From assembly GCF_024609785.1 (NCBI RefSeq), contig NZ_JANHJQ010000024.1:2844-66843 (forward strand): a stretch of DNA of 64,000 nucleotides. The letters are read 5' to 3'. This document shows positions 8,144-16,098 of the stretch, in pieces; position 1 is the stretch's first letter, and each line of letters opens with the position of its first letter. The stretch comes from Pseudalkalibacillus decolorationis (GTDB lineage: Bacteria > Bacillota > Bacilli > Bacillales > Fictibacillaceae). Position numbers and translations under genes: made by a program. The notes beneath the pieces are model-generated. The model did not search any database and was not told the origin of the DNA. It worked only from the letters and a program-made list of their open reading frames with translations.

Positions 8144-8911
8144 ATGAGATTAGAAGAGAAAGTATGTATTATTACTGGAGCCGGTGGTGGTATGGGGAAA
8201 ACAGCGGCGAAAATGTTTGCAAAAGAAGGCGGAAAAATTGCCGTGTTCGAACTGAATGAAGAACGCGGACAAGAAACGGTCGATGAAATAAAAAAAGAAG
8301 GAGGAGACGCCACCTTTTTCCAGTGCAATGTCACAGACGAAGAAAGTGTTAAACAAGCCGTCTCGCGTACTGTACAACAATACGGACAAATTGACGTTTT
8401 GTACAATAATGCCGGAATTATGATTGAAGAAGATCATTCTGTTATCGACACGACCGTCGATGTATGGAACAAAGTAATGGACGTTAATGTAAAAGGAATC
8501 TTCTTAACATCTAAATATACGATTCCAGAAATGCAGAAAAGGAAGTCAGGTTCGATCATTAACATTGCTTCATTTGTCGCACATATGGGCTGTAGTGTTC
8601 CACAAGATGCATACACCGCATCAAAAGGAGCGGTCGTGTCATTAACGAAGTCGCTTGCGATCCAGTTTCGTCCACAAGGGATTAGAACGAATGCGATTTG
8701 TCCGGGGCCAATTGAAACACCTTTATTAATGGAATGGCTTGTGAAGGATGAAGAAGCGAAAAAAACTCGGTTAAGCCGTCAACCGAGCGGCCGTTTCGGT
8801 AAACCGGAAGACATCGTTTATTGTGCAATGTATTTGGCGTCGGGTGAGTCAGATTGGACAAACGGTGCGATTCTAAATGTAGATGGCGGTATTACGGCGA
8901 ACTATTTCTAA
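8144..8911 (+). CDS. short-chain dehydrogenase/reductase (SDR)
   Basis: Predicted classical SDR oxidoreductase, 255 residues. The nucleotide-binding glycine motif GAGGGMGK lies near residues 13-20, NNAG near 87, the catalytic Ser in NIASF near 140 and the YxxxK pair in YTASKGA near 155-160. The C-terminal NVDGG is typical. GGGAGG at 8131-8136 fits ATG at 8144 better than ATG at 8138. Within the cluster it could oxidise the alcohol group of gamma-glutamylethanolamide to the aldehyde used by the dehydrogenase at 5219; that role is inferred from position, since SDR substrates cannot be read from sequence. Confidence 0.85.
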   Translation: MRLEEKVCIITGAGGGMGKTAAKMFAKEGGKIAVFELNEERGQETVDEIKKEGGDATFFQCNVTDEESVKQAVSRTVQQYGQIDVLYNNAGIMIEEDHSVIDTTVDVWNKVMDVNVKGIFLTSKYTIPEMQKRKSGSIINIASFVAHMGCSVPQDAYTASKGAVVSLTKSLAIQFRPQGIRTNAICPGPIETPLLMEWLVKDEEAKKTRLSRQPSGRFGKPEDIVYCAMYLASGESDWTNGAILNVDGGITANYF

Positions 8912-8930
8912 GGCTTTTTAGTCAAATGGG

Positions 8931-8963
8931 GTCGAACAATGGATGGTCGACACTTTGTTCGAC
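8931..8963 (+). repeat. 9-bp inverted repeat before permease gene
   Basis: GTCGAACAA at 8931-8939 is complemented by TTGTTCGAC at 8955-8963, giving a hairpin between the SDR and permease genes. No T run follows, so it is more likely an RNA-stability element or operator than a terminator. Confidence 0.45.
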
Positions 8964-8992
8964 CTCTTATACCAAATTGGGGGAGTGGTTCG

Positions 8993-10435
8993 ATGGCAAC
9001 GAATCAAGGTGAAAATCAAAGTTTAAAAAGAGCGTTGAAACCGATCCATCTATGGGCAATTTCAGTCGGAATGGTTATCTCTGGACAATATTTCGGCTGG
9101 AATTACGGGTTTGAGCAAGGTGGAACGATCGGTTTAATAATAGCGGCTATTTTTATCACGATTTTTTACACGGCATTTATTTTCAGTTACTCCGAATTAT
9201 CGACGTCGATTCCGCATGCCGGTGGTCCGTCCGCATATGCCAGAAAAGCAATGGGTCCTTTTGCTGGTTTCATGACCGGAATGTCTGTATTGATCGAATT
9301 CGTTTTTGCACCGCCTGCGATAGCAGTAGCGACAGGAGCCTACATCAACTTTTTAATTCCTTCTATTAACCCCGTATATGCAACAGTCGCTGTATTTGTC
9401 TTTTTTATCCTTATCAACATGATCGGTGTCAAAGGTGCCGCATTAATCGAAATGACAGCGACCATCATCGCTTTAATTGGACTTGCAACGTACTATGCTG
9501 CAGGTGTTTCCCATGTAAAATGGGAGTACATTGTGAACTCAAATGCGTTTCCGAACGGATGGACAGGCGTTTTTATGGCGATGCCGTTTGCGATCTGGTT
9601 TTATCTAGCCGTTGAAGGCGGTGCGATGGCAGCTGAGGAAGTGGAAAACCCGAAAAAGGATATTCCAAAAGGATTTATCGCCGGCATTGCGACGCTTACG
9701 TTATGTACAATCGGAACATTGTTAATTACGGCAGGATTGGGAGGCGGAATTGGTCAACCGGCTGATAATCCGTTACCTGAGGCACTCGTTTCTGTATATG
9801 GAGACACACATTTCCTTCCAAAATTAGCTGCGATTATCGGCCTTGCAGGACTTATTGCGAGTTTGCACGGAATTATTATCGGTTACTCAAGACAGACGTT
9901 CGCACTTTCAAGAGCAGGCTATTTACCGAAATTTCTATCGAAGCTTTCCAAGAGACAAATTCCGACGTGGGGATTGATTCTTCCAGGTGCAATCGGTGTC
10001 ATCGCCGCGGGGAACGCCACATTTGCAAACCAGTTAATTATTTTAGCCGTGTTCGGAGCGGCAATGATGTACTGTTTAAGCCTCATCTCGCTGTTCGTAT
10101 TACGGATAAAAGAACCGGATTTAAAAAGACCATTTAAAGTTGCTTACCCTTGGGTACCCACGCTTGCCTTGATATTGGGGCTGTTCTCGTTATTCTGTGT
10201 TATCTATTACAGTATTCTAGGGTCAACGTTGCCGCTGTTTGGATTGGACGTACCGCTTTTAATAGTGTTAGCGGTTATATACGGCGGAGCGATTGTATAC
10301 TATTTTACAGTTTCAAAACATAAGCTGTTGCCGATCGATCAAGAATTTGGCGTTCTTGATGAGTTGGATGAGTCTGGAGCCGAGGTGGGACAGAACCAAG
10401 GGAAAGACGCAGGTGTAGAAGTGATAGAACAGTGA
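8993..10435 (+). CDS. eat: ethanolamine permease-like APC transporter
   Basis: Predicted multi-pass membrane importer of the amino acid-polyamine-organocation superfamily, 480 residues with about 12 hydrophobic segments. The opening WAISVGMVISGQYFGWNYG (residues about 21-39) closely recalls the ethanolamine permease family, and PHAGGPSAYARKA and EEVENPKKDIPKG are typical family segments. An upstream in-frame start at 8939 would add 18 residues overlapping the inverted repeat; ATG at 8993 with GGGGGAG at 8979-8985 is chosen. It would bring ethanolamine into the cell for the ligase and dehydrogenases encoded upstream. The C-terminal tail is hydrophilic and acidic. Confidence 0.87.
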   Translation: MATNQGENQSLKRALKPIHLWAISVGMVISGQYFGWNYGFEQGGTIGLIIAAIFITIFYTAFIFSYSELSTSIPHAGGPSAYARKAMGPFAGFMTGMSVLIEFVFAPPAIAVATGAYINFLIPSINPVYATVAVFVFFILINMIGVKGAALIEMTATIIALIGLATYYAAGVSHVKWEYIVNSNAFPNGWTGVFMAMPFAIWFYLAVEGGAMAAEEVENPKKDIPKGFIAGIATLTLCTIGTLLITAGLGGGIGQPADNPLPEALVSVYGDTHFLPKLAAIIGLAGLIASLHGIIIGYSRQTFALSRAGYLPKFLSKLSKRQIPTWGLILPGAIGVIAAGNATFANQLIILAVFGAAMMYCLSLISLFVLRIKEPDLKRPFKVAYPWVPTLALILGLFSLFCVIYYSILGSTLPLFGLDVPLLIVLAVIYGGAIVYYFTVSKHKLLPIDQEFGVLDELDESGAEVGQNQGKDAGVEVIEQ

Positions 10436-10441
10436 TATTGA

Positions 10442-10471
10442 AGTAAGCAATTTTAGAAACGCTTACTTTTT
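10442..10471 (+). terminator. intrinsic terminator after permease gene
   Basis: AGTAAGC at 10442-10448 pairs with GCTTACT at 10461-10467 and is followed by a T run, seven bases after the permease stop. It closes the ethanolamine-type operon. Confidence 0.85.
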
Positions 10472-10563
10472 GAAAAAGTAGTGTAAAAAGAAAAAAGCGC
10501 TTGTGCTGGGAACTGGAGCTAGAGATTACGCCTATGTAACTAAAATATTTATAGTTTCTTCCG

Positions 10564-10610
10564 AAAAAGAACTAGAGTAGAGGCGTATTTTCTCTACTCT
10601 AGTTCTTTTT
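10564..10610. terminator. 19-bp perfect inverted repeat, terminator-like
   Basis: The arms at 10564-10582 and 10592-10610 are perfectly complementary over 19 bases, with an A run on the left and a T run on the right. It can act as a terminator in either direction and insulates the iron island from the upstream operon. Confidence 0.7.
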
Positions 10611-10630
10611 GATAATTACAACGGATCTTC

Positions 10631-10688
10631 TTGACAGTGATAATGATTATCAATTAGAATGTTTAATAGAGAATGAAAATCATTATCA
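10631..10688 (+). promoter_or_regulatory. sigma-A promoter with two Fur boxes
   Basis: TTGACA at 10631-10636 and TAGAAT at 10655-10660 are 18 bases apart. A perfect 7-1-7 Fur box (TGATAATGATTATCA, 10638-10652) fills the spacer, and a second (TGAAAATCATTATCA, 10674-10688) lies downstream of the -10. This predicts iron-dependent repression of the genes from 10781 onward. Confidence 0.88.
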
Positions 10689-10780
10689 ATATGAATGGCT
10701 GATAACCCATAAAAACTATTCTTTTTGTGTGATGTAGATATAGCCCAAAGTTTACTATTTGAATTATGGAGGATAGATAC

Positions 10781-11062
10781 ATGCGTTCTTTACTTATCGT
10801 AGGTGCAGATCATTTAGGTGTTATTCCCGACAAATTAGTATCTGTTGGATTTGATAAAGTCGTACACATTAGTGGAAGAAAAGTACAAATGGTTAAAAAA
10901 GGTATACCAGAAAATATTAGTTCTATTCTTGTATTAACGGATTACGTTAATCATAATCTGTCAGCAGTTATAAAGCAGCGGGCTAAAAATCAAGCTATTC
11001 CCATTTTTTATGCTAAGCGTTCTTGGTGTTCGATATATCAAGCTATTAAAAATGTAGTATAG
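10781..11062 (+). CDS. DUF2325 family protein
   Basis: Small protein of 93 residues of the DUF2325 family, whose function is not established. Visible features are an N-terminal LLIVGADHLG Rossmann-like strand-turn, a central ISGRK segment and a C-terminal WCSIYQAI. It is the first gene behind the double Fur box, so it is probably made under iron starvation. ATG at 10781 follows GGAGG at 10768-10772 at a good distance; an in-frame ATG at 10766 would start before that site. In other Firmicutes such proteins often sit in metal or redox loci; nothing more specific can be said. Confidence 0.8.
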   Translation: MRSLLIVGADHLGVIPDKLVSVGFDKVVHISGRKVQMVKKGIPENISSILVLTDYVNHNLSAVIKQRAKNQAIPIFYAKRSWCSIYQAIKNVV

Positions 11063-11083
11063 GATTAAATTTTTTCTTTTTGT

Positions 11084-11098
11084 TGAGAATGGTGATCA
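11084..11098 (+). promoter_or_regulatory. weak Fur-box-like sequence before flavodoxin gene
   Basis: TGAGAATGGTGATCA matches the 7-1-7 Fur consensus at 11 of 14 informative positions, just upstream of the flavodoxin ribosome site. It may be a secondary operator. Confidence 0.4.
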
Positions 11099-11118
11099 TT
11101 ATTTCGGAGGGGATATAA

Positions 11119-11577
11119 ATGGCAAAGATAATTCTGATTTTTGCTAGCATGAGTGGTAATACAGAAATGATGGCAGAAGCCGTTGCTGAAGGTGTGCGAG
11201 AGGTGGGGGAGGACTTAGAAGTAATAGATATTATGAGTGGGCCAGAAGCGAATGAATTAGAAGGTTATGATGGGATTTTGTTAGGAGCTTATACTTGGGG
11301 AGACGGTGAATTACCTGATGATTTTTTGAATTTTTATGATGAAATGGAGAGCATTAATTTAACAGGAAAAAAAGCAGCCGTTTTTGGTTCGTGTGATTCA
11401 GCCTATCCACAATACGGTGCAGCAGTAGACATCATAATGGAAAGGCTTAGAGAGCGAGGGGCGGAGGTGTATCCTCATGGACTAAAAGTTGAATTAACAC
11501 CAGAGAAGGAAGAAGAAGAAGCCTGCCGAACGTTCGGGAAGAAATTTGTTACATTCTTAAGAACCTTAATTGTTTAA
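11119..11577 (+). CDS. flavodoxin
   Basis: Predicted FMN-containing electron carrier of the short-chain flavodoxin family, 152 residues. The phosphate-binding loop is SMSGNTE near residues 10-16, and the isoalloxazine-contact segment is YTWGDGELPD near 58-67. Flavodoxins replace ferredoxin when iron is short, and B. subtilis YkuN/YkuP are Fur-controlled homologues, so the position in a Fur-regulated group fits. GGAGGGG precedes the ATG, and the next gene starts 21 bases after the stop. Confidence 0.93.
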   Translation: MAKIILIFASMSGNTEMMAEAVAEGVREVGEDLEVIDIMSGPEANELEGYDGILLGAYTWGDGELPDDFLNFYDEMESINLTGKKAAVFGSCDSAYPQYGAAVDIIMERLRERGAEVYPHGLKVELTPEKEEEEACRTFGKKFVTFLRTLIV

Positions 11578-11598
11578 AGGAAAGGGAGGATCAACTAA

Positions 11599-12387
11599 AT
11601 GACAAGCAGGCACCCACTAGTCTCTGTGAAAACTATGACCGATTATCACTTAGAGTCGTTTATAAGGTGTCCTTATAAATATTATTATCAACATGTTTTA
11701 TTGTTAAATCCCATCCAAGTAAAATGGAGACAGGTTATTCAATTTATAATTAATCAGGTGGTCCAGAACTTTTATCAACTTCCACTGGATGCACAAAACA
11801 AATTTAATGTATTGAAATTGATCGATAGGTATTGGAAAAACGTAAGTCCACAGTTATTCGAATCGAAGGTACACTACTACATGGTTTTAGCAAAGACAAC
11901 AGATCATTTGCTTCAATTTTTATCTATGAAGAAAAAGCAGAAGCCACCGTTATTTTTGTATCAAAAATTGAATACCTATATTGAGGAACTGGAAACTCAA
12001 CTTTCATTAACTATTGAATTAGCAGAATGGTCAACCTATTCTTTTACTGTAAAAAAATTCCTTGTGGAAGCAGACGAGGAAATGATCCAACTATATAATC
12101 ACTTAATGGTTGTATTTTCGAATGAAGCATTTGGAAAACTTCCTGAAAAAATTGAAATCAACACTCTATTAGAGGGTAAAAAATATACTTTTTCACCAAC
12201 AATGAACAATGTTGCTCAAGGAAACATGTACCTAAAGTATATGAAAGATCTTCTGCAACATCCAAATGACTATACAAAAACAAATTCACTAACAGAATGC
12301 AGGAGTTGTCCTTTTACACACAAATGTAAAGACAGTCCAAGCAGCTTTAAAGGGATTAACAGACGAAATGAGGATTTTTTGCACTGA
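11599..12387 (+). CDS. PD-(D/E)XK nuclease-like protein with iron-sulfur cysteines
   Basis: A 262-residue protein resembling the RecB/AddB/Cas4-type nuclease fold. The N-terminus has SFIRCPYKYYYQH (about residues 19-31), and the C-terminus has CRSCPFTHKC (about 234-243); together these give the four cysteines of the AddB/Cas4 iron-sulfur cluster. Between them the usual GxxDR and (D/E)XK catalytic pattern is not evident: the nearest candidate segment is around residues 130-155 and lacks the first acidic residue. It may therefore be a catalytically dead or strongly diverged member. It lies between a flavodoxin gene and an IDEAL-domain gene in a Fur-controlled group. Function unknown; the family call is by motif only. 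Confidence 0.6.
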   Translation: MTSRHPLVSVKTMTDYHLESFIRCPYKYYYQHVLLLNPIQVKWRQVIQFIINQVVQNFYQLPLDAQNKFNVLKLIDRYWKNVSPQLFESKVHYYMVLAKTTDHLLQFLSMKKKQKPPLFLYQKLNTYIEELETQLSLTIELAEWSTYSFTVKKFLVEADEEMIQLYNHLMVVFSNEAFGKLPEKIEINTLLEGKKYTFSPTMNNVAQGNMYLKYMKDLLQHPNDYTKTNSLTECRSCPFTHKCKDSPSSFKGINRRNEDFLH

Positions 12388-12468
12388 TCGTATCAAAAAG
12401 AAAAGTCCTTTTGATATGGAGTTTCAGTTCAAAATTTCGAAACTATACCATTAATGGGAGAGAAGAGA

Positions 12469-12882
12469 ATGTTTGGACATTTAATCGCAGTAAAAACGTT
12501 TGAACATCAAATTGACTGTTTTTGTCCGGGTGGTGATCATGCGAATTTTTTAACAATTAATAAAGGAGATATAATCGAAGTCACTAATGAACGTAAATTC
12601 ACGATGGCTAACGGATGGTATTTTTTAGTTGGGATCAATGACCTATGTATTTTCTACATAGCCCTCGAAGATTTGGAGCAGTATTTTATGAAAGAACGAC
12701 TTTTATCTGTCTTGGAAATAGACTTAAAGATAAACTATTTCCAATTTAAGATAAATGAAACACTTGATACAGGGGATGAAGCGTCTTTTCTGAGTTATAC
12801 AAACAAATTAATTGAATCAAGTGAACTTCAAGTGAAATTGGAGAATTATTTAAACAACGAAGCAGTAAACCATACCACATAA
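12469..12882 (+). CDS. hypothetical protein with IDEAL-like C-terminus
   Basis: A 137-residue protein not recognised as a whole. The N-terminal about 75 residues look like a small beta-rich domain with a CFCPGGDH segment. The C-terminal region has NETLDTGDEASFLSYTNKL (about residues 103-121), matching the IDEAL motif found in small Bacillaceae proteins, where it is thought to mediate protein contacts or turnover. ATG at 12469 is favoured over ATG at 12454 because GGGAGAGAAG lies between them at the right distance. It stands between the iron-sulfur nuclease-like gene and fbpA and is probably cotranscribed with them. Confidence 0.6.
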   Translation: MFGHLIAVKTFEHQIDCFCPGGDHANFLTINKGDIIEVTNERKFTMANGWYFLVGINDLCIFYIALEDLEQYFMKERLLSVLEIDLKINYFQFKINETLDTGDEASFLSYTNKLIESSELQVKLENYLNNEAVNHTT

Positions 12883-12956
12883 AATGTATTTAATGAGCAA
12901 AATTAAGAAACAAAAATTAGGTCATCGACGTAAAAATTCTAAAGGAGATTATGAAA

Positions 12957-13118
12957 ATGGGTGATATTTTAAATAAAGTAAAAGTAATAATGAACCGAAA
13001 AGAACAGTTGATTCAACAAATGTTAAAATTGGAATCCTACAAATCAACGGACGATCGTCAGTTATATGAGTTAACATTAAGTGAATTAGAATATGAATAT
13101 AAAAAGATGTGTAAATAA
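12957..13118 (+). CDS. fbpA: FbpA family Fur-regulated basic protein
   Basis: A 53-residue protein with the FbpA signature: a basic helix NRKEQLIQQMLKLESYK followed by DDRQLYELTLSELEYEY, which is close to the conserved core of Bacillus FbpA. In B. subtilis, FbpA is a small basic protein made under iron limitation that assists iron-sparing regulation together with the small RNA FsrA. AAAGGAG at 12941-12947 is nine bases before the ATG at 12957; ATG at 12951 would be too close. It is the last gene of the Fur-controlled group starting at 10781. Confidence 0.82.
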   Translation: MGDILNKVKVIMNRKEQLIQQMLKLESYKSTDDRQLYELTLSELEYEYKKMCK

Positions 13119-13139
13119 TTATTCGAAAATTCGCTAAAA

Positions 13140-13450
13140 ACCTATACTTGACATGGCATTTGGCCTAAAGTACTATACCGAGCACTTGATGAGGCTGGTT
13201 TTAAGCATGAGTATCAAATCTATAATGCGAAAGAAAGTCCAGACCACTTACACTGGTTACACACTGTTCTTTCGAATGCTAAAGCATTGTTGGTGGAACC
13301 TTCCACGGACTTGATTCTAAGTATCTCCAATCCTATTTAGACGAATTTTGCTATCGATTTAATCGAAGCAAATTCAAAGGAGAATGGTTTAGCCGTTCTG
13401 TTACATTGTGTGCATCAACAAAGACAATTACTTATACTGAGCTAGTTTAG
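13140..13450 (+). pseudogene. IS1595-family transposase C-terminal remnant
   Basis: A broken frame encodes DEAGFKHEYQIYNAKESP and HWLHTVLSNAKALL, then after a frameshift near 13302 continues with GTFHGLDSKYLQSYLDEFCY and FNRSKFKGEWFSR to a stop at 13450. The order and wording match the C-terminal half of ISXO2/IS1595-type DDE transposases. The N-terminal half and terminal repeats are absent. Confidence 0.75.
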
Positions 13451-13789
13451 ATAATCATTTTTATTTATTATATAGGAATCGAAATAAGTAATATTATTGT
13501 TTTGGATATTAAATAATGAACCTGATTTCCTTAAACTAGATCGATATTCTTTTCATCATTTCTTTTAAAAAGATACTAATTAATTTATTCGGCCTTACCG
13601 ATTATGGTTAGGCCGTTCTCAGTACCAATTAAAAAAATAGGCCAACTTCTCTCAGTTAAGAAGCGATAGAAGTTATTGTTCTTAAATCCAGCTTTGATAA
13701 GTGATTACATTATTCCAGCAAGCCAACGAAGAAAAATAATTATGTAGATTAATTAACAATATTGTAAAATCAACCATATTAATTTAAAT
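13451..13789. other. AT-rich intergenic region
   Basis: No coding capacity is seen. A hairpin CGGCCTTACC / GGTTAGGCCG lies at about 13591-13614 without a T run. The region leads into the Fur box of the AraC-type regulator gene. Confidence 0.5.
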
Positions 13790-13804
13790 TGATAATAATT
13801 ATCA
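13790..13804 (+). promoter_or_regulatory. perfect Fur box before AraC-type regulator
   Basis: TGATAATAATTATCA is an exact 7-1-7 Fur palindrome, extended by a further ATTATCA to 13810. It lies 33 bases before the regulator start, predicting iron-repressed synthesis of the regulator. Confidence 0.88.
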
Positions 13805-13837
13805 TTATCATTTTAAGAAGAAAGGGTTGAATTTAAC

Positions 13838-15397
13838 TTGTTTAATAGAAATCAGTTGTATAATATGGTTTTTCATATAGAAGAGGTTAGTTACAAAAAA
13901 ATAGAAAAGTCTTTTTCTTTGAGACAGTTAAAAAAAGAACGAGAAAAAATAATTATGTATGTAGTAGATGGTAAAGCAGAATATATGACCAAGCAGGAAA
14001 CGACTGCTATAAAAAAGAACGACTTCATTATACTTCCTTCTGAGGCAAAAGGAAGTATAAATCTCCTTACAGCTGTATCATTAAATATATTTTTGATACG
14101 CTTTCAATGTGCATATGTTTCTTGGGAAAAAGGCAACTGGATCTTAAAGGATAATAACCTATTAGATGTGTATCAAACAAATATCAGAATCGGTAGTATA
14201 GTACAGCAACAATTCGAAAAGCTTTGCGAAATAATTTTAAACGAAGAAAATGGTTATAGCCAACAAGGTACAACGAATTCCCATTTTATTAAACTTCTAA
14301 AATTGGTCTATAAAGAAGTTGAGACCCAAGCAAATTACTTCAAAAAAACAAATAATATTGCAGAATCAATTTCTCAGGTGAAACTTTATCTTGACGAAAA
14401 TTATGCAGAAAAAATTCAAATTGAACAAATGGCACGACTAGCAGAAATGAATACATCTTCTTTTTATCACTACTTTAAAGAATATACAGGAATGACGCCG
14501 CTGCATTATTTAACGAATAAAAGACTGGATCAATCAAAAAAAACGCTCTTGTCAACTAATATTGAGATTTCTGAAGTTGCTAGAGGGGTTGGATATGAAG
14601 ATGAGTATTATTTTAGTAGGGTATTTAAAAGGAATATAGGTATTTCCCCTATTATTTTTAGAAATTCATTAAGAAAGAAGGTAGTAATTTTGACTCCTGT
14701 TTTTATTGGTGACTTTTTAGCTCTAGGCGGTGAATTATCCAGTATTTGCGCTTTGTCATCAAATAAATCGAATCATAAAAGCTTGTTGAAAAAGGTCTCT
14801 AAAATTAAATTTGACTTAAATGAACTGCAATGTCTAGAGCCTGATTTGATTGTTGGTTCGAATGAATTCAACCATTATTATGAACACCTTACGCAAATTT
14901 CTCGCACTGCACTTATCCCAGTTAAAAATAACACATGGAAAGATCATCTTTATCAACTTGCTGAAAGTTTAGAAATCAGGGAAGCAGCACATTCTTGGCT
15001 TCGTCAATATGATCAAGAGGCAAAAATATTGCGAGATCAATTGAAGAAAAAACTAGCAGATCAGACCGTTCTTGCAATAAGACTAACAAATAATCATATT
15101 CGAATTTTTGGAGAAAAGAGAAGGAAAATAAGTGATGTACTCTACCGAGACTTAGAGCTAAATCCGCCCAAAAATATAAAAGGCATGCAGTTTAGAGATA
15201 TTACGTGGGACGTATTAAATGAGTACCGAGCAAATCACATTCTCCTTTTTGCAGATCACGACACAAAGGTTGAAATCGATCAACTTCAAACACTATTTAA
15301 TAGTAATATTTACCATTTTAGGGAATTTCCATTTCTCACAAACTCAGCGATGGGAAATGCTCGACTTCTATCAGAAGTAAGAATGCATTTATGTTAA
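13838..15397 (+). CDS. AraC-family regulator fused to siderophore-binding domain (Btr-like)
   Basis: Predicted transcriptional activator, 519 residues. Residues about 1-170 form a cupin-like N-terminal arm; 180-280 carry two AraC helix-turn-helix motifs (QMARLAEMNTSSFYHYFKEY and EVARGVGYEDEYYFSRVFKR); and 285-519 resemble an iron-siderophore periplasmic-binding domain (LALGGELSSICAL, LEPDLIVG). B. subtilis Btr has this layout and activates bacillibactin uptake when loaded with ligand. The start is TTG at 13838 with AAAGGG at 13821-13826. It precedes the siderophore ABC genes on the same strand and probably activates them. Confidence 0.88.
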   Translation: MFNRNQLYNMVFHIEEVSYKKIEKSFSLRQLKKEREKIIMYVVDGKAEYMTKQETTAIKKNDFIILPSEAKGSINLLTAVSLNIFLIRFQCAYVSWEKGNWILKDNNLLDVYQTNIRIGSIVQQQFEKLCEIILNEENGYSQQGTTNSHFIKLLKLVYKEVETQANYFKKTNNIAESISQVKLYLDENYAEKIQIEQMARLAEMNTSSFYHYFKEYTGMTPLHYLTNKRLDQSKKTLLSTNIEISEVARGVGYEDEYYFSRVFKRNIGISPIIFRNSLRKKVVILTPVFIGDFLALGGELSSICALSSNKSNHKSLLKKVSKIKFDLNELQCLEPDLIVGSNEFNHYYEHLTQISRTALIPVKNNTWKDHLYQLAESLEIREAAHSWLRQYDQEAKILRDQLKKKLADQTVLAIRLTNNHIRIFGEKRRKISDVLYRDLELNPPKNIKGMQFRDITWDVLNEYRANHILLFADHDTKVEIDQLQTLFNSNIYHFREFPFLTNSAMGNARLLSEVRMHLC

Positions 15398-15473
15398 GAC
15401 ATTTTGGAGAATTGTAAAATAAAAATAGAGTATTGTCCATTTTCAAGTGGATTTTTTTTTGTCATAATTCAAT

Positions 15474-15488
15474 TGAAAATGATTATCA
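15474..15488 (+). promoter_or_regulatory. Fur box before nitroreductase and siderophore ABC genes
   Basis: TGAAAATGATTATCA is a 7-1-7 Fur palindrome with one mismatch from the consensus, extended by TTATT. It lies 25 bases before the nitroreductase start and should control the operon through 19993. Confidence 0.87.
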
Positions 15489-15512
15489 TTATTGTTTGTT
15501 GGAGGTAAATGA

Positions 15513-16084
15513 ATGAATAGAGTACCAGAAATGGCAGTCGCTAACATGATAAAAGAAAGGCGTTCCATTAAAAAGTTTAAAGAGGAACCCGTTCCACATG
15601 AGTTAATTTGTGAGTTGTTAAATATTGCTGTTTGGGCTCCCAATGATGGACTGAGAGAGCCTTGGCGTTTCATCTTATTCCTTGAAGAAGGAAAAAAGCA
15701 ATTAGTGGACGCAATTGTTCAAGAATTAGGTAAAGGAAAGGTGAATGCGAAAAAGAGTCCTGAACAATAAAGGAATATATGGAACGGATCCCTGCTCATT
15801 TACTGGTTGTGATGAACGAAGATCCTCGGCAAAAAGAATGGGAGGAGGATTTCGCAGCTATGAGCGCACTGATTCAAAATTTTCAATTGGCAGCATGGGA
15901 ACAAGGTATCGGTGTAATTTGGAAAACAAACCAATATATTTATTCACCAAATTTTCGTACCCATGTTGGTGTGAAACCTGGAGAAAAGATTGTGGGGCTC
16001 CTACATATTGGCTTTCCATATGCAATCCCAATAGCAAAACAAAGAACGGCTGCAGAAGAAAAGCTGACAGTGATAAAAGACTAG
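15513..16084 (+). pseudogene. nitroreductase-family protein, frameshifted
   Basis: Two reading frames together spell a complete nitroreductase-type flavoenzyme of about 190 residues. The first (15513-15770) contains the FMN-binding RRSIKKFKEEPVP and APNDGLREPWRF; the second (in frame from about 15770 to 16084) contains AHLLVVMNEDPRQ, AAWEQGIGVIWKT and GLLHIGFPYA. A one-base loss around AATAAAGG at 15767-15773 would explain the shift. It could be a true recent mutation or a sequencing error. As first gene after the Fur box it may have served in siderophore iron reduction. Confidence 0.8.
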
Positions 16085-16098
16085 AGGAGCAATGGAGC

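Larger units (their letters stand above)
10472..10780. other. intergenic region with long inverted repeat and Fur-controlled promoter
   Basis: Contains a degenerate GCGCTTGTGCTGGG-type stretch (about 10497-10530), a long hairpin at 10564-10610, two Fur boxes and a promoter (10631-10688). No coding capacity is seen. Confidence 0.6.

Noticed and set aside
10497-10530. GCGCTTGTGCTGGG...GGAGCTAGAG stretch as a copy of a Bacillus intergenic repeat
   Set aside because: It feels familiar but no second copy is visible in the window, so it cannot be supported.
13591-13614. Hairpin CGGCCTTACC/GGTTAGGCCG as a terminator
   Set aside because: No T run follows, so termination is not supported; only noted within the intergenic entry.
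15745-16098. A 118-residue N-terminal extension of the first FecCD permease
   Set aside because: It overlaps the second half of the nitroreductase in another frame, reads as low-similarity text, and a well-placed start exists at 16099.
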